Origin: Candidatus Saccharimonadota bacterium
Lineage (GTDB): Bacteria; Patescibacteriota; Saccharimonadia; Saccharimonadales; Saccharimonadaceae
Assembly: GCA_017418275.1 (NCBI GenBank)
Contig: JAFONX010000025.1
Coordinates: 1 to 64,000, forward strand
DNA: 64,000 nucleotides
Reading direction: 5' to 3'
Made by a program: the position numbers and the translations under genes
In this document: in pieces, positions 34,757 to 43,289 of the stretch
Position numbering within the stretch: position 1 is the first letter of the stretch
Layout: each line of letters begins with the position of its first letter
Notes under the pieces: generated by a model
Seen by the model: only the letters and a program-made list of their open reading frames with translations
Database searches by the model: none
What the model was told of the DNA's origin: nothing

Positions 34757-34963
34757 ATGGCTTACAAACATACTAACTCAAAGGGTGTAACCTACTACCT
34801 ACACAAGTCCGAAGTTACTTTGCGCGGTGGCAAGCCTCAGACAATCTACTTCTTTACGAAGACTGAAAAGAATGAAAAAGGTACTCCATGTGATCTTCCA
34901 GAAGATCGCGAAGTCAACGAAAACCCACGCAATGGTTTCTTGACTGTTTCTCGCAAGAAATAA
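34757..34963 (+). CDS. Small conserved-looking protein with a Shine-Dalgarno start
   Basis: A 68-residue protein, basic and beta-rich in appearance (GVTYYLHKSEVTLRGG, QTIYFFTK), with a single Cys (GTPCDLPEDREV). No signal or membrane segment. A function is not recognised. Strong GGAGGA lies 8-13 bases before the ATG inside a four-codon mini-frame (ATG at 34739, ending 34753). The promoter has an operator-like palindrome, and a terminator follows at 34987. The gene is therefore a separate, individually regulated unit, probably well expressed. Confidence 0.8.
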   Translation: MAYKHTNSKGVTYYLHKSEVTLRGGKPQTIYFFTKTEKNEKGTPCDLPEDREVNENPRNGFLTVSRKK

Positions 34964-34986
34964 TCTAAGGGCGTTTTAATACTGCT

Positions 34987-35011
34987 ATCCCCAGCTAGTC
35001 TGGGGATTTTT
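34987..35011 (+). terminator. Terminator after the 68-residue protein gene
   Basis: ATCCCCAG (34987-34994) pairs with CTGGGGAT (35000-35007), followed by TTTT. Confidence 0.88.
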
Positions 35012-35029
35012 GGTGATAAAATACAATTA

Positions 35030-35413
35030 ATGTCTAACCCAACAAAACGCCAGCAATTGTTACTAGATTTTATTGAGCAGTTCTCGGACGAGAATAACTT
35101 TTCGCCATCTTATCGTGAAATCGCGACTGCGTTGGGGCTAAGTTCTGTGGCTTCCGTGGCGCAACATATTGATAACTGTGTGGCGGCCGGCTTTTTAATT
35201 AAGGTGCCACATGCCGCGCGTTCGCTCCGCGTAGTGCGCAGTAGTGCCTATCAGGAAACGCAAAGGCTTTTCAAAAGTCACATTAAAGCGCTCGAGGATC
35301 GTCTTGAACTTGCTAAGGCGGGCGAAGATGATGGCGAAACGGATATGATTGCAATTAAAGATGATCTTGTGACTTTAAGGGCCGCCGCGAAAATCCTAAA
35401 ACTCGAAATCTAG
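35030..35413 (+). CDS. LexA-like DNA-binding protein without a peptidase domain
   Basis: A 127-residue protein. Residues 1-65 match the LexA N-terminal winged helix (KRQQLLLDFIEQF, SPSYREIATALGLSS with VASVAQHI as recognition region, GFLIKVPHAARSLRV). The S24 autoprotease half, with Ser/Lys dyad and Ala-Gly cleavage site, is missing; instead there is a helical, charged tail (about 75-127) that could dimerise. It may be a repressor not controlled by RecA-driven self-cleavage. TAAAAT (35017-35022) ends 7 bases before the ATG. It is not an obvious truncation, since the tail has normal coding character and a clean stop. Confidence 0.8.
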   Translation: MSNPTKRQQLLLDFIEQFSDENNFSPSYREIATALGLSSVASVAQHIDNCVAAGFLIKVPHAARSLRVVRSSAYQETQRLFKSHIKALEDRLELAKAGEDDGETDMIAIKDDLVTLRAAAKILKLEI

Positions 35414-35447
35414 ACTGGCTAAAGTTGATTGCTTAAGGTAAATATTA

Positions 35448-35453
35448 TATAAT
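35448..35453 (+). promoter_or_regulatory. -10 promoter of the phosphoglycosyl transferase operon, leaderless
   Basis: TATAAT ends 7 bases before ATG 35461. Confidence 0.65.
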
Positions 35454-35460
35454 TACTCTA

Positions 35461-36888
35461 ATGAAAAGAGAACCGGGCTTTATCTATCGCCTGTTTTTAT
35501 TGATTGGTGACGCAATGGCAATTATTGTGTCCTTCGCTTTTTCGTATTATTTTCGCGTCCACTTTGATCCGCGCCCCTATGTCTTCGAGGCGAATAGCTG
35601 GAACTTCTTCGTTTCTATCGTTGTTCTTATGCCGATTTGGCTCATTATTCTGATAAGCCTTGGTTTATATAAACGTGCTATAGTAGAAAATCGCCTAGTC
35701 ACAATTTGGCGTCTTTTTATTGCGTCATTAATCAATACTATGGCTTTAATTAGCTATGATTTCTTTGCAACGGCAATTACTTCGCGTGATAGTCTTTTCC
35801 CGGTAAAGGTTATTGCGCTCTATGCGATCCCGTTCTGTTTTGTCGCATTGCTCTTGACGCGTGCGGCAATAAATCTGGTTTTTCGTCTGATTCGTTATGC
35901 AAAACGTGGCTTGATTCGCGTCGTTATTGCTGGCGATGGCGACAATGTGCGTCAGTTAATTCTAGGCATTTCTCCAGATACCGGCTTTAAAGTTTGCGGG
36001 GTAGTTGCGGACGATGAATTTGTGCCGGAAGATTGGGGAGGTCATCGTTATGATTCTCTCGAGGAAGCTGCCAAGCGCCTCCATCCTGATGCGATTATTT
36101 ATGCTGCGGAAGATGGTCTCGAGGAGGCAAACTCGCTCGCAGTTAATCATCACGCCCTCTTTTATTATTCGCCGCCAGAAAGCTCAATTATCGCACTCTC
36201 GGGTAATGTTGAATTTATTGCTGGCGTGCCGGTCTTCCGTGTTCGTGCGACGCCTCTTACTGGTGCTGCGCAGTTCTACAAACGTATTATTGATATTGTT
36301 GTAAGTTTTGTGCTAATTATATTTACTTCGCCAATTATGCTCATCATCTTCTTATTACAGAAGATAATTGAGCCAAAGTCTCCAGCAATTTACAAAGACA
36401 TTCGCCTTACGCGCTTTAATCGCGAATTTCCGCTCCTAAAATTCCGTTCGATTCGCCAAGCTTACAGTGGCCTTACGCCAGAGCAGGCCTTTGAAAAAAT
36501 GGGTCGCCCAGAATTGATTGAAAAATATCGCAAATCTGGCGATCAGATTGACAATGATCCGCGCTATACAAAGTTCGGTAAGTTCTTGCGCGCTACGTCG
36601 CTCGACGAACTGCCACAATTATTTAATGTTCTATTCGGTGATATTTCCTTGATTGGCCCGCGCGCTTTGCAGCCTTGCGAGCTTGAAAACTACGGTGATA
36701 GAGGCTTGCTTCTCTCGATTAAGTCTGGCGTGACAGGGCTTGCGCAGGTCAGCGGTCGCCGCGACATTTCCTTTAATGAACGCCGCGCTTTGGATATTTA
36801 CTATATTCAAAACTGGACGCCACTCCTTGACTTGTCGATCTTTATTCGGACGATTGCTGTAATACTTAAGCGTAGTGGAGCAAAATAA
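35461..36888 (+). CDS. Polyprenyl phosphoglycosyl transferase (WbaP/CpsE-type initiating enzyme)
   Basis: Transfers the first sugar-phosphate onto undecaprenyl phosphate, starting repeat-unit synthesis. The 475-residue protein has four N-terminal membrane segments (within about 10-135), a Rossmann-like middle (RVVIAGDGDNVRQLI), a re-entrant helix near 280-300 and the C-terminal catalytic domain: KLLKFRS-type segment (PLLKFRSIR), LRATSLDELPQLFNVLFGD with the Asp-Glu pair, and SLIGPRAL. This is the full-size architecture of WbaP/CpsE. Stop and next ATG overlap (TAATG), so it is cotranslated with the DPM1-like gene. Confidence 0.93.
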   Translation: MKREPGFIYRLFLLIGDAMAIIVSFAFSYYFRVHFDPRPYVFEANSWNFFVSIVVLMPIWLIILISLGLYKRAIVENRLVTIWRLFIASLINTMALISYDFFATAITSRDSLFPVKVIALYAIPFCFVALLLTRAAINLVFRLIRYAKRGLIRVVIAGDGDNVRQLILGISPDTGFKVCGVVADDEFVPEDWGGHRYDSLEEAAKRLHPDAIIYAAEDGLEEANSLAVNHHALFYYSPPESSIIALSGNVEFIAGVPVFRVRATPLTGAAQFYKRIIDIVVSFVLIIFTSPIMLIIFLLQKIIEPKSPAIYKDIRLTRFNREFPLLKFRSIRQAYSGLTPEQAFEKMGRPELIEKYRKSGDQIDNDPRYTKFGKFLRATSLDELPQLFNVLFGDISLIGPRALQPCELENYGDRGLLLSIKSGVTGLAQVSGRRDISFNERRALDIYYIQNWTPLLDLSIFIRTIAVILKRSGAK

Positions 36889-37850
36889 TGACTATTTCAT
36901 ATGTTATTCCAGTTTATAACGAGGAAAAGGGCTTCAAAAAATTCTTCGATAAGCTTTTGATGCCAGAAATTAAGAAAACCAAGCTTGACTATGAAGTTAT
37001 TCTGGTAAATGACGGCAGCTCAGATAAGAGTCTAGAAATACTTCAAAAAATTGCCGAAACAGACAAGCATGTAAAAGTGATCAGCTTTTCGCGTAATTTT
37101 GGTAAAGAGGTTTCGCTTACGGCGGGCGTTCGTGAAGCAACTGGCGACGCGATAATAACGATAGATGCTGATGGTCAGCAACCGCCAGCTCTCATTCATG
37201 AGTTTATTGAAAAATGGCAAGAAAAAGACGTCGATATTGTGATTGGTGTACGTGGTAAATACGAAAAGCATGGTCTCATCGCCAAGCTTGGTTCAAAGCT
37301 CTTCTATAAGATGCTCGGCATGATGGGCGTCAAAGATACGGTGCCGGGCAGCACGGATTTTCGTCTGCTTGACCGTGCTTTCGTAGATGAGTTCAATAAA
37401 CTAACCGAGCATGATCGTATTACTCGTGGCTTAATGGACTGGATGGGTTTCAAAAAGGTTTATATTGACTATATTTATGGTAATCGTCTTGCTGGTAAAC
37501 CGAGTTATAATTTCAAAAAACTCTTCCGCCTTGCTGTGGATAGCTTTGTATCTTTAAGCACGACGCCGCTTGTAGTCTTTATGTGGCTCGGTTTAATTAT
37601 TACGCTTGGTAGTGGCGTGATTGGTCTTTTTGATCTCATTGAAGAAGAGTTGCTAGGTGATCCGCTAGGCTTAGGCTGGAATAGTATGGTTCGGATTTGT
37701 ATCTTTATTACTTTTCTTGTGGGGCTTGTTCTTATATCGCAGGGTATTACTTCACTTTATATCTCGCATATCTACTCTGAGGCACAAAACCGCCCACTTT
37801 ATATCATCGATAAAAAACGTTCGCGTAACCTCAAAAAGAAAGATAAATAG
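36888..37850 (+). CDS. GT2 glycosyltransferase, DPM1/GtrB-like polyprenyl-phosphate glycosyltransferase
   Basis: A 320-residue enzyme with an N-terminal GT-A domain (ISYVIPVYNEEKG; VNDGSSDKSLE; DADGQQPP with the DxD) and two C-terminal membrane spans (about 228-250 and 264-290). The DADGQ-QPP motif and tail identify the GtrB/ArnC/DPM1 branch, which makes polyprenyl-phosphate-linked monosaccharides used as donors by GT-C enzymes outside the membrane, for example the one at 11204. It lies between the phosphoglycosyl transferase (1-base overlap) and the CDF transporter (directly abutting). Confidence 0.92.
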   Translation: MTISYVIPVYNEEKGFKKFFDKLLMPEIKKTKLDYEVILVNDGSSDKSLEILQKIAETDKHVKVISFSRNFGKEVSLTAGVREATGDAIITIDADGQQPPALIHEFIEKWQEKDVDIVIGVRGKYEKHGLIAKLGSKLFYKMLGMMGVKDTVPGSTDFRLLDRAFVDEFNKLTEHDRITRGLMDWMGFKKVYIDYIYGNRLAGKPSYNFKKLFRLAVDSFVSLSTTPLVVFMWLGLIITLGSGVIGLFDLIEEELLGDPLGLGWNSMVRICIFITFLVGLVLISQGITSLYISHIYSEAQNRPLYIIDKKRSRNLKKKDK

Positions 37851-38966
37851 ATGAAAACAGACAAACGTCACCGCATTATTGTGCGTGCGGGTATTATTGG
37901 TATTATTTTTAACCTATTCTTGGCTATCATAAAGGTAGTTGCAGGCTTTTTGGCGGGCTCGATTGCGATTATTGCGGATGCGGCGAATAGCTTGAGTGAT
38001 TGTTTATCTTCGATTGTTACAATTGCAACTTCTTATTTTGCGCGCCGTGCGCCAGATAAAAAGCATCCGCTCGGTCATGGCCGTAGTGAATATATGGGTA
38101 CCTTAGTTGTAGGTGGGATTATTGGTTGTATTGGTATTACGGCTGGTATTGAAGCAGTTAAGAAAATCATCGCGCCAACCGATCCTGAATACAGCACGGT
38201 GACCTTAATTGTGGTGATTTGTGCGATTTTTACTAAGATTTTTCTCTCACTCTATACGCTTGCGGCGGGCAAAAAGGCTAAGTCTGATACGCTGATCGCT
38301 TCTGGTAAGGATGCTCTCTCTGACGTTTTGATTTCGAGTTCTACGCTTCTGGCAATTGCGGTCTATTATTTCCTCGGGTTGAATATAGAGCCGTATCTCG
38401 CGCTCTTGATTAGCCTTCTGATTATTCGTACCGGCTACGGGATTATTCGCGAGACGACTAGTCAGCTTCTTGGTGAACGTGCCGATCACGATATTGTGAA
38501 ACGTATTCGTGATACGATCGATGCTGTCGAGAATGTCGAGGGTGCTTATGATCTCGTTTTGCATGATTATGGTCCAACCACGATTATTGCTTCTGTGAAT
38601 ATTGAAGTGCCTTGTACGATGACGGCGCCAGAGCTAGATGATCTGTCGCGCGAGATTCGTCGCAAAGTCTATCAAAAACACCATGTTGTAATGAGTTCAG
38701 TTGGTATCTATTCGATTAATACGAAAGACGCCGAAACGCGTGATCTATATCATCAGATGCAGGCTTTATTGGAAAATTATCCAGAAGTTATTGAGTTGCA
38801 TGGTTTTCATCTCGATAAAAGCGACAAAACTATTAGCTGTGATATTATTATCGATTTCTCAGCTAAGAATCGCCAAGTGCTTTTTGAAGAAATTAAAAAG
38901 ACGGCAGAAGAGAAGTTCTCTGGCTATCAGCTCGAGATGGTGCTCGACGCCGATTTGGTAGATTAG
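37851..38966 (+). CDS. Cation diffusion facilitator, probably a Mn(II)-type exporter
   Basis: A 371-residue CDF protein with six membrane spans and a C-terminal cytoplasmic dimerisation domain, plus an extra about 80 residues at the end. Metal-site positions read Asn-x3-Asp in span 2 (AANSLSDC) and Asp-x3-Asp in span 5 (GKDALSDV), in place of the Asp/His pairs of Zn transporters. From CDF work, an ND-DD site is typical of manganese exporters such as MntE. KKHPLGHGRSEYMG is the conserved loop after span 2. It would export excess metal in exchange for protons. It abuts the DPM1-like stop and converges with sufU (4-base overlap). Confidence 0.88.
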   Translation: MKTDKRHRIIVRAGIIGIIFNLFLAIIKVVAGFLAGSIAIIADAANSLSDCLSSIVTIATSYFARRAPDKKHPLGHGRSEYMGTLVVGGIIGCIGITAGIEAVKKIIAPTDPEYSTVTLIVVICAIFTKIFLSLYTLAAGKKAKSDTLIASGKDALSDVLISSSTLLAIAVYYFLGLNIEPYLALLISLLIIRTGYGIIRETTSQLLGERADHDIVKRIRDTIDAVENVEGAYDLVLHDYGPTTIIASVNIEVPCTMTAPELDDLSREIRRKVYQKHHVVMSSVGIYSINTKDAETRDLYHQMQALLENYPEVIELHGFHLDKSDKTISCDIIIDFSAKNRQVLFEEIKKTAEEKFSGYQLEMVLDADLVD

Positions 38967-39361
38967 CTATTCAGGATTGTTTGCCAGCTGAGCGTGGCGC
39001 ATTTCACGCGGGCTGGCATTTTGCTAGCACCCTCAAGAGCGCATATATCCCCGGAAAGAGCCGAAAAGTCTCCGCTATGTACGGCGGATAAAAAACTTTC
39101 GCAAAATGCCTTAGCTTCGTCTAGAGATTTACCTAGAATCTTGTCGAGTAGAATATCTGTTGAAGCTTTTGAGACAGCGCATCCATTACCCTTAAAGCTA
39201 GCCTCAGTGATAATTTTATCTTTTAACTTGAGTCGTATTTCAAACTTATCACCGCAACTGGCATTTACTGCTTGTAAAACAAGGTCTGGGTTTTTGAGCT
39301 CGTTAAAATATTGCGGATGCGCATTGTGGTCTAAGATTACCTCATCATAGAAATTATGCAT
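38963..39361 (-). CDS. sufU: Fe-S cluster scaffold/sulfur acceptor SufU
   Basis: A 132-residue IscU/SufU-fold protein with the three conserved Cys: C36 in ASCGD, C61 in GNGCAVS and C121 in RVKCATL, and Asp38 beside the first. The insertion between the second and third Cys is the SufU pattern rather than IscU. In Gram-positive SUF systems SufU accepts persulfide sulfur from SufS, with a bound Zn. It is the last gene of the operon, overlapping sufS by 8 bases and converging on the CDF gene. Confidence 0.92.
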   Translation of the reverse strand: MHNFYDEVILDHNAHPQYFNELKNPDLVLQAVNASCGDKFEIRLKLKDKIITEASFKGNGCAVSKASTDILLDKILGKSLDEAKAFCESFLSAVHSGDFSALSGDICALEGASKMPARVKCATLSWQTILNS

Positions 39362-40520
39362 AGCCCATCCTTTGACGTATGGTTGCTAGTTTTTTTGCGA
39401 GATACTCAATATCTTCTTCGGTATTATGCACTCCAAGGCTGACACGCGTGACCGGTCCGATCTCTTCCAGTAATGGTTGCGCGCAATGATATCCGGCACG
39501 TACGCAAATGCCGTCGCTCGCTAGAATTTGTGCTACATCATGAGGATGTATATCTTCGAGTTGAAAGCTAACAATCGGTCCCTCGGGCTCGCCAATTAAC
39601 TTGAGGTAGGGATTATTTGCGAGGATGACTTTAAGAGTCTTAGAAAGAGGTTCTAAATCAATACCTTTCATAAAATCTATGGCCGCTCCAAGCGAAACGA
39701 TGCCGCCCAGATTGATTGTTCCGGCCTCAAAGCGATAAGGCAGCTCTGCGAGCTGAATATTGTTAATATTTAGCACATCTTCAACCATTTCGCCGCCATA
39801 GAGTTGAGGCTGCATTTTTTCAAGTAGTTCCTGTCGTCCGTAAAGCACGCCAATCCCCATTTCGGCATACATTTTATGGCCAGAGAAAGCGGCGAAATCT
39901 ATTCCGCTTTTGTCTAGGTCTAATCTTTGGTGTGCAACTGCCTGGGCACAGTCGGCGACTATGATAAGTTCATGCTCTTTGGCAATCTTGACGAGTTTTT
40001 CGAAGTTCTTAGTGCGTCCAATTACGTTGGAATCTGGTGTTAAAACAAGCACCTTACTTTTTGATGAGATGAGCTTTTTGAAGTCTTCTGGACGAATTTC
40101 GCCGGTCTCGAGCGAGCAGGGCAGGATTTTGATTTTAGCTCCAGTTTCCCGCCAAGGCAATAAACTACTATGATGTTCAAGTTGCGAGATGATCACTTCG
40201 TCGTCAGCTTTTAAAAAACTTTTTGCAATACTCTGGGCTAGAATATTGAGTCCTTCGGTTGCGCCGTGTGTAAATATGCACTCTGTGATATATTTTGCGC
40301 CAATAAACTTACGGACTTTTTCGCGGATTCCCTCGCAAATTTTGTCAGCGTTAAGGGCGAGCGGATAAAAACCACGACGAGTGTTGGCGTTGTCTTGACT
40401 GTAATAATCTGAAACTGCCTTAATAACTGAAGCTGGTTTCAGGGTTGTGGCGGCGCTATCAAAATAATAAAAATTGCCTTTTTTTCTCTGAAAATCAAGT
40501 TCTGGGAAGGATTCTTTCAT
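39354..40520 (-). CDS. sufS: Cysteine desulfurase SufS
   Basis: PLP enzyme that takes sulfur from cysteine for Fe-S cluster assembly. The 388-residue protein has THGATEGLN near the cofactor phosphate site, SQLEHHSS, DCAQAVAH, the PLP-binding Lys216 in FSGHKMYAE, and the catalytic Cys346 in RAGYHCAQPL (group II pattern). It ends just past SLGVHNTEEDI. It overlaps sufD by 4 bases and sufU by 8, so the stoichiometry is coupled by translation. Confidence 0.95.
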   Translation of the reverse strand: MKESFPELDFQRKKGNFYYFDSAATTLKPASVIKAVSDYYSQDNANTRRGFYPLALNADKICEGIREKVRKFIGAKYITECIFTHGATEGLNILAQSIAKSFLKADDEVIISQLEHHSSLLPWRETGAKIKILPCSLETGEIRPEDFKKLISSKSKVLVLTPDSNVIGRTKNFEKLVKIAKEHELIIVADCAQAVAHQRLDLDKSGIDFAAFSGHKMYAEMGIGVLYGRQELLEKMQPQLYGGEMVEDVLNINNIQLAELPYRFEAGTINLGGIVSLGAAIDFMKGIDLEPLSKTLKVILANNPYLKLIGEPEGPIVSFQLEDIHPHDVAQILASDGICVRAGYHCAQPLLEEIGPVTRVSLGVHNTEEDIEYLAKKLATIRQRMGYA

Positions 40521-41170
40521 TTGAGTGCCTCTTCTATCTCTTGTATTATAGCCTCATTTTTGCAAAGTTTCGCCACGCGCAGAATCTGCTCGCGACTGAT
40601 AATTCGCTTGACGCTTTCTGGATTTACTCCGCGCGCACGGAGATAATCGATGGTCTCTGGGTCGAGATGTCCACTACTAAAATTATGCTCTCCATGCATA
40701 TTTTCTTCGGCGCAGAGAATGATTGGCTTGGCGACATTTTGCGTCTCGTTGCTCAGTAGGGTGACTTTTTCTGCCTCATATCCTTCGGCGTTGGTCGCTC
40801 CGACTTTGAAATCTATTGTTTCGGAACTTATTTTCTTTGCCTTATCGTCGAGTGTTCCAACTAGCTCAAAGTGACTCTTTGAATTCCTGCCTAGCTGTAT
40901 CGTTGTATAGCCAAAATTTAGCTCTTGTTCATAACGTAACGCAAAAGCCCCATTAAAGACTAATTCTGAGTTCTCATCCTGCTCGAAATGAAACTTAAAA
41001 CTTCCGCTATTTAAAATTATGCACTGGATGGATATTTTTGCATTATTCTTAAGCTTAAAGCTCAAATCCGTTGTAGTGTCCTGATTAGAATATATCACCA
41101 AATGCATTTTTTGCCCTGGTTCTATTACGAAAGAATCTTTCAGGGTCTTCTCTGGGCGAAGGATTTTCAT
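40517..41170 (-). CDS. sufD: Short SufD, Fe-S assembly subunit
   Basis: Partner of SufB in the SufBC2D scaffold. At 217 residues it is about half the usual length of SufD (over 400). The retained part is the beta-helix core and the C-terminal helices, with EENMHGEHNFSSGHLDPETIDYL-type sequence (only core quoted: HGEHNFSSGHLD) and YLRARG. The N-terminal helical domain of classical SufD is missing. There is no sign of a frameshift, and it overlaps both neighbours by 4 bases, so the shortness seems natural. Confidence 0.85.
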   Translation of the reverse strand: MKILRPEKTLKDSFVIEPGQKMHLVIYSNQDTTTDLSFKLKNNAKISIQCIILNSGSFKFHFEQDENSELVFNGAFALRYEQELNFGYTTIQLGRNSKSHFELVGTLDDKAKKISSETIDFKVGATNAEGYEAEKVTLLSNETQNVAKPIILCAEENMHGEHNFSSGHLDPETIDYLRARGVNPESVKRIISREQILRVAKLCKNEAIIQEIEEALK

Positions 41171-42507
41171 AGATTCTTCTCCATTGAAAGTTTAAGGTAG
41201 TTATTCATCTCGACGGCGTATTCGACTGGCAATTCTTTGGTTATATTAGCGGTGAAACCTTGTACGATTAGGCTTTTTGCGGCGTCTTCGGAAAGTCCGC
41301 GCGTGCGAAGATAGTTTATCTGTTCCTCAGAAATCTTGCCTACGCTTGCCTCGTGAGCGACATCGGCATTCTTAGCGCGTATGTTAAAAACTGGAATCGT
41401 ATCAGTTCTGGATTGACTATCGCAGATGAGGGATTTGCAGTCCATAAAAACTCGGCTGTTGTTGGCATTTTTTAAAACTTTAACAAGGCTTCGAAAAGTG
41501 TTTTTGCCGCCATTTTTAGCGATGGATTTGGAGTTTAAAAGCGCGTAGCAATCTGGTGCTGAAATGACGACTTTTGCTCCCGTATCCAAATCTTGGTCAG
41601 AGCCGGCCAGGCTTACTCCGGTGTATTCCATGCCGGCGCCGCGACCATTTAATATTCCCATCGGATAGAGCATGGAAACCCGTGAGCCGAACGACCCAGA
41701 AACCCACTCGATCTTGCCTCCTTCAGCGACGATGGCGCGTTTGGTGTTAAGGTTATACATGTTCTTTGACCAGCTTTCGACCGTTGAATACTTAATATGT
41801 GCGCTTTTGCCAACAAAAATCTCGACGCATCCCGCATGCAGATTCGCAACGTTATATCTTGGCGCTGAGCAGCCCTCGATAAAATGCAAATCAGCCCCTT
41901 CTTCAAGAATGATTAAAGTGTGCTCGAATTGTCCGGCCCCCGGTGCGTTAAAGCGATAATACGATTGTAATGGAAACTCAACTGAGGTATTTTTGGGTAC
42001 ATAAACGAATGATCCGCCCGACCAAAGCGCACCATGCAAGGCGGCAAATTTATGGTCGCTTGGTGGCACGAGCTGCATAAAATGCTCTTTAAAAATCTCT
42101 GCATATTTCGGGTGATTTAAAGCTTCCTCGATACCAAGATAAACTACGCCTGTTTTTGCGGTTGCTTGCTTGATATTGTGATAAACCAGCTCTGAATCGT
42201 ACTGTGCGCCCACACCAGCCAAACCCTCGCGTTCTGCCTCTGGGATTCCGAGGTCTTCGAAACTTTGCCGGATTCCTACAGGCACCTCCTCCCAACTCGA
42301 AACCATTTTGCTATCAGGTTGAACGTAGTTGGAAATATGTGCGATATCTAATCCAGACAAATCAGGTCCCCAACTCGGGGCATCTATCTGATGATACATC
42401 TCAAGGCACTTGAGGCGAAAATCTAGCATCCACTCTGGCTCATTTTTACGGCGCGAAATATCTCGAATTAATGCCTTGTTTAGACCATCGGCGGCACGGT
42501 AGCTCAT
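41167..42507 (-). CDS. sufB: Fe-S cluster assembly protein SufB
   Basis: Scaffold subunit on which new Fe-S clusters are built. The 446-residue protein follows the family closely: GIRQSFEDLGIPEAER, GAQYDSE, YVPKNTSVEFPLQSY, the SAPRYNVANLHAGCVEIF region and TTVESWSKNMYNLNTKRA in the beta-helix, and the C-terminal DVAHEASVGKISEEQINYLRTRG block (quoted in parts here: HEASVGKISEEQ). It sits between sufC (adjacent, no gap) and sufD (4-base overlap). Confidence 0.95.
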   Translation of the reverse strand: MSYRAADGLNKALIRDISRRKNEPEWMLDFRLKCLEMYHQIDAPSWGPDLSGLDIAHISNYVQPDSKMVSSWEEVPVGIRQSFEDLGIPEAEREGLAGVGAQYDSELVYHNIKQATAKTGVVYLGIEEALNHPKYAEIFKEHFMQLVPPSDHKFAALHGALWSGGSFVYVPKNTSVEFPLQSYYRFNAPGAGQFEHTLIILEEGADLHFIEGCSAPRYNVANLHAGCVEIFVGKSAHIKYSTVESWSKNMYNLNTKRAIVAEGGKIEWVSGSFGSRVSMLYPMGILNGRGAGMEYTGVSLAGSDQDLDTGAKVVISAPDCYALLNSKSIAKNGGKNTFRSLVKVLKNANNSRVFMDCKSLICDSQSRTDTIPVFNIRAKNADVAHEASVGKISEEQINYLRTRGLSEDAAKSLIVQGFTANITKELPVEYAVEMNNYLKLSMEKNL

Positions 42508-43194
42508 TTAAGCCTCGTCTTTGTGAATTAAGCCGTCTTCGAGCACGAGTTTTTGGCTAGGGGTAAGGTGCTTGAGGATGCGTAAATTATGGCTCACGAC
42601 TAGAAATGTCGCGCCGGTCTTTTGCTGATAGTCAGCTAAAGTTTTTGAAATCAGCTCGTTTGCTTTTGTGTCGAGACCTGAATCAATCTCATCCAGTAAA
42701 ACAAGCTTCGGCTCAAGCATTAAAAGTTGCAGGATTTCGAGTTTTTTCTTCTCGCCACCCGAAAAACTGGTATTGATATCACGCTTGGCTACAAAAGGAT
42801 CTAAGCCGAGCTTCTCGAGAAGCTCACAAAGATGCAACTTAAAATCCATATAACTCATTTTCTTGCCAAGCGCCTCAGTACTACTGCGAAGCATTTCAGA
42901 AACAGACAATCCAGGGATTGCAACCGGCTCTTGGAAACTTAAGAAAATTCCTAATTTTGCCCGCCTTTCTGGTGGTAGCTTAGTAATATCTTTGCTGTTC
43001 AAAAGAATTTTACCGCTCGTCCTGAGAGGGGAAATACCCATGATGAGTTTTAGAAGGGTAGATTTACCGGCGCCATTCGCGCCGGTCAAGAGAGTAGTTG
43101 AGCCGCTCGGAAGTGAAAAATCGACGCCGTGTAAAAGCTCGGTCTCGTCCGTTGAGACTTTTAAGTTTTTTACCTCAAAAAACTCTTTTGCCAT
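42508..43194 (-). CDS. sufC: Fe-S assembly ATPase SufC
   Basis: ABC-type ATPase of the SufBCD complex. About 228 residues with Walker A GANGAGKS, FLSFQEPVAIPG (the Q-loop of SufC), signature-like SFSGGEKKKLE, Walker B LVLLDEIDSGLD and a C-terminal switch His (VVSHNL). First gene of the operon. The frame is open to 43230, but a minus-strand TATAAT (43201-43206) ending 6 bases before ATG 43194 marks the true, leaderless start. Confidence 0.95.
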   Translation of the reverse strand: MAKEFFEVKNLKVSTDETELLHGVDFSLPSGSTTLLTGANGAGKSTLLKLIMGISPLRTSGKILLNSKDITKLPPERRAKLGIFLSFQEPVAIPGLSVSEMLRSSTEALGKKMSYMDFKLHLCELLEKLGLDPFVAKRDINTSFSGGEKKKLEILQLLMLEPKLVLLDEIDSGLDTKANELISKTLADYQQKTGATFLVVSHNLRILKHLTPSQKLVLEDGLIHKDEA

Positions 43195-43200
43195 GCCTAT

Positions 43201-43206
43201 ATTATA
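43201..43206 (-). promoter_or_regulatory. -10 promoter of the suf operon, leaderless
   Basis: TATAAT on minus ends 6 bases before ATG 43194 and lies inside the longer open frame. No palindromic Fe-S or Fur operator is obvious next to it. Confidence 0.7.
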
Positions 43207-43276
43207 GTTCGAAGTTATCCGCCCGCCCAAGCGTAAGCGCGTTACTGGATGCTTTGAATTTTTGTAATCGGCAGTC

Positions 43277-43282
43277 TAAAAT
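43277..43282 (+). promoter_or_regulatory. -10 element of the acidic small protein gene, leaderless
   Basis: TAAAAT ends 7 bases before ATG 43290. The open frame extends upstream, but into sufC, which the element excludes. Confidence 0.6.
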
Positions 43283-43289
43283 ATTAAGC

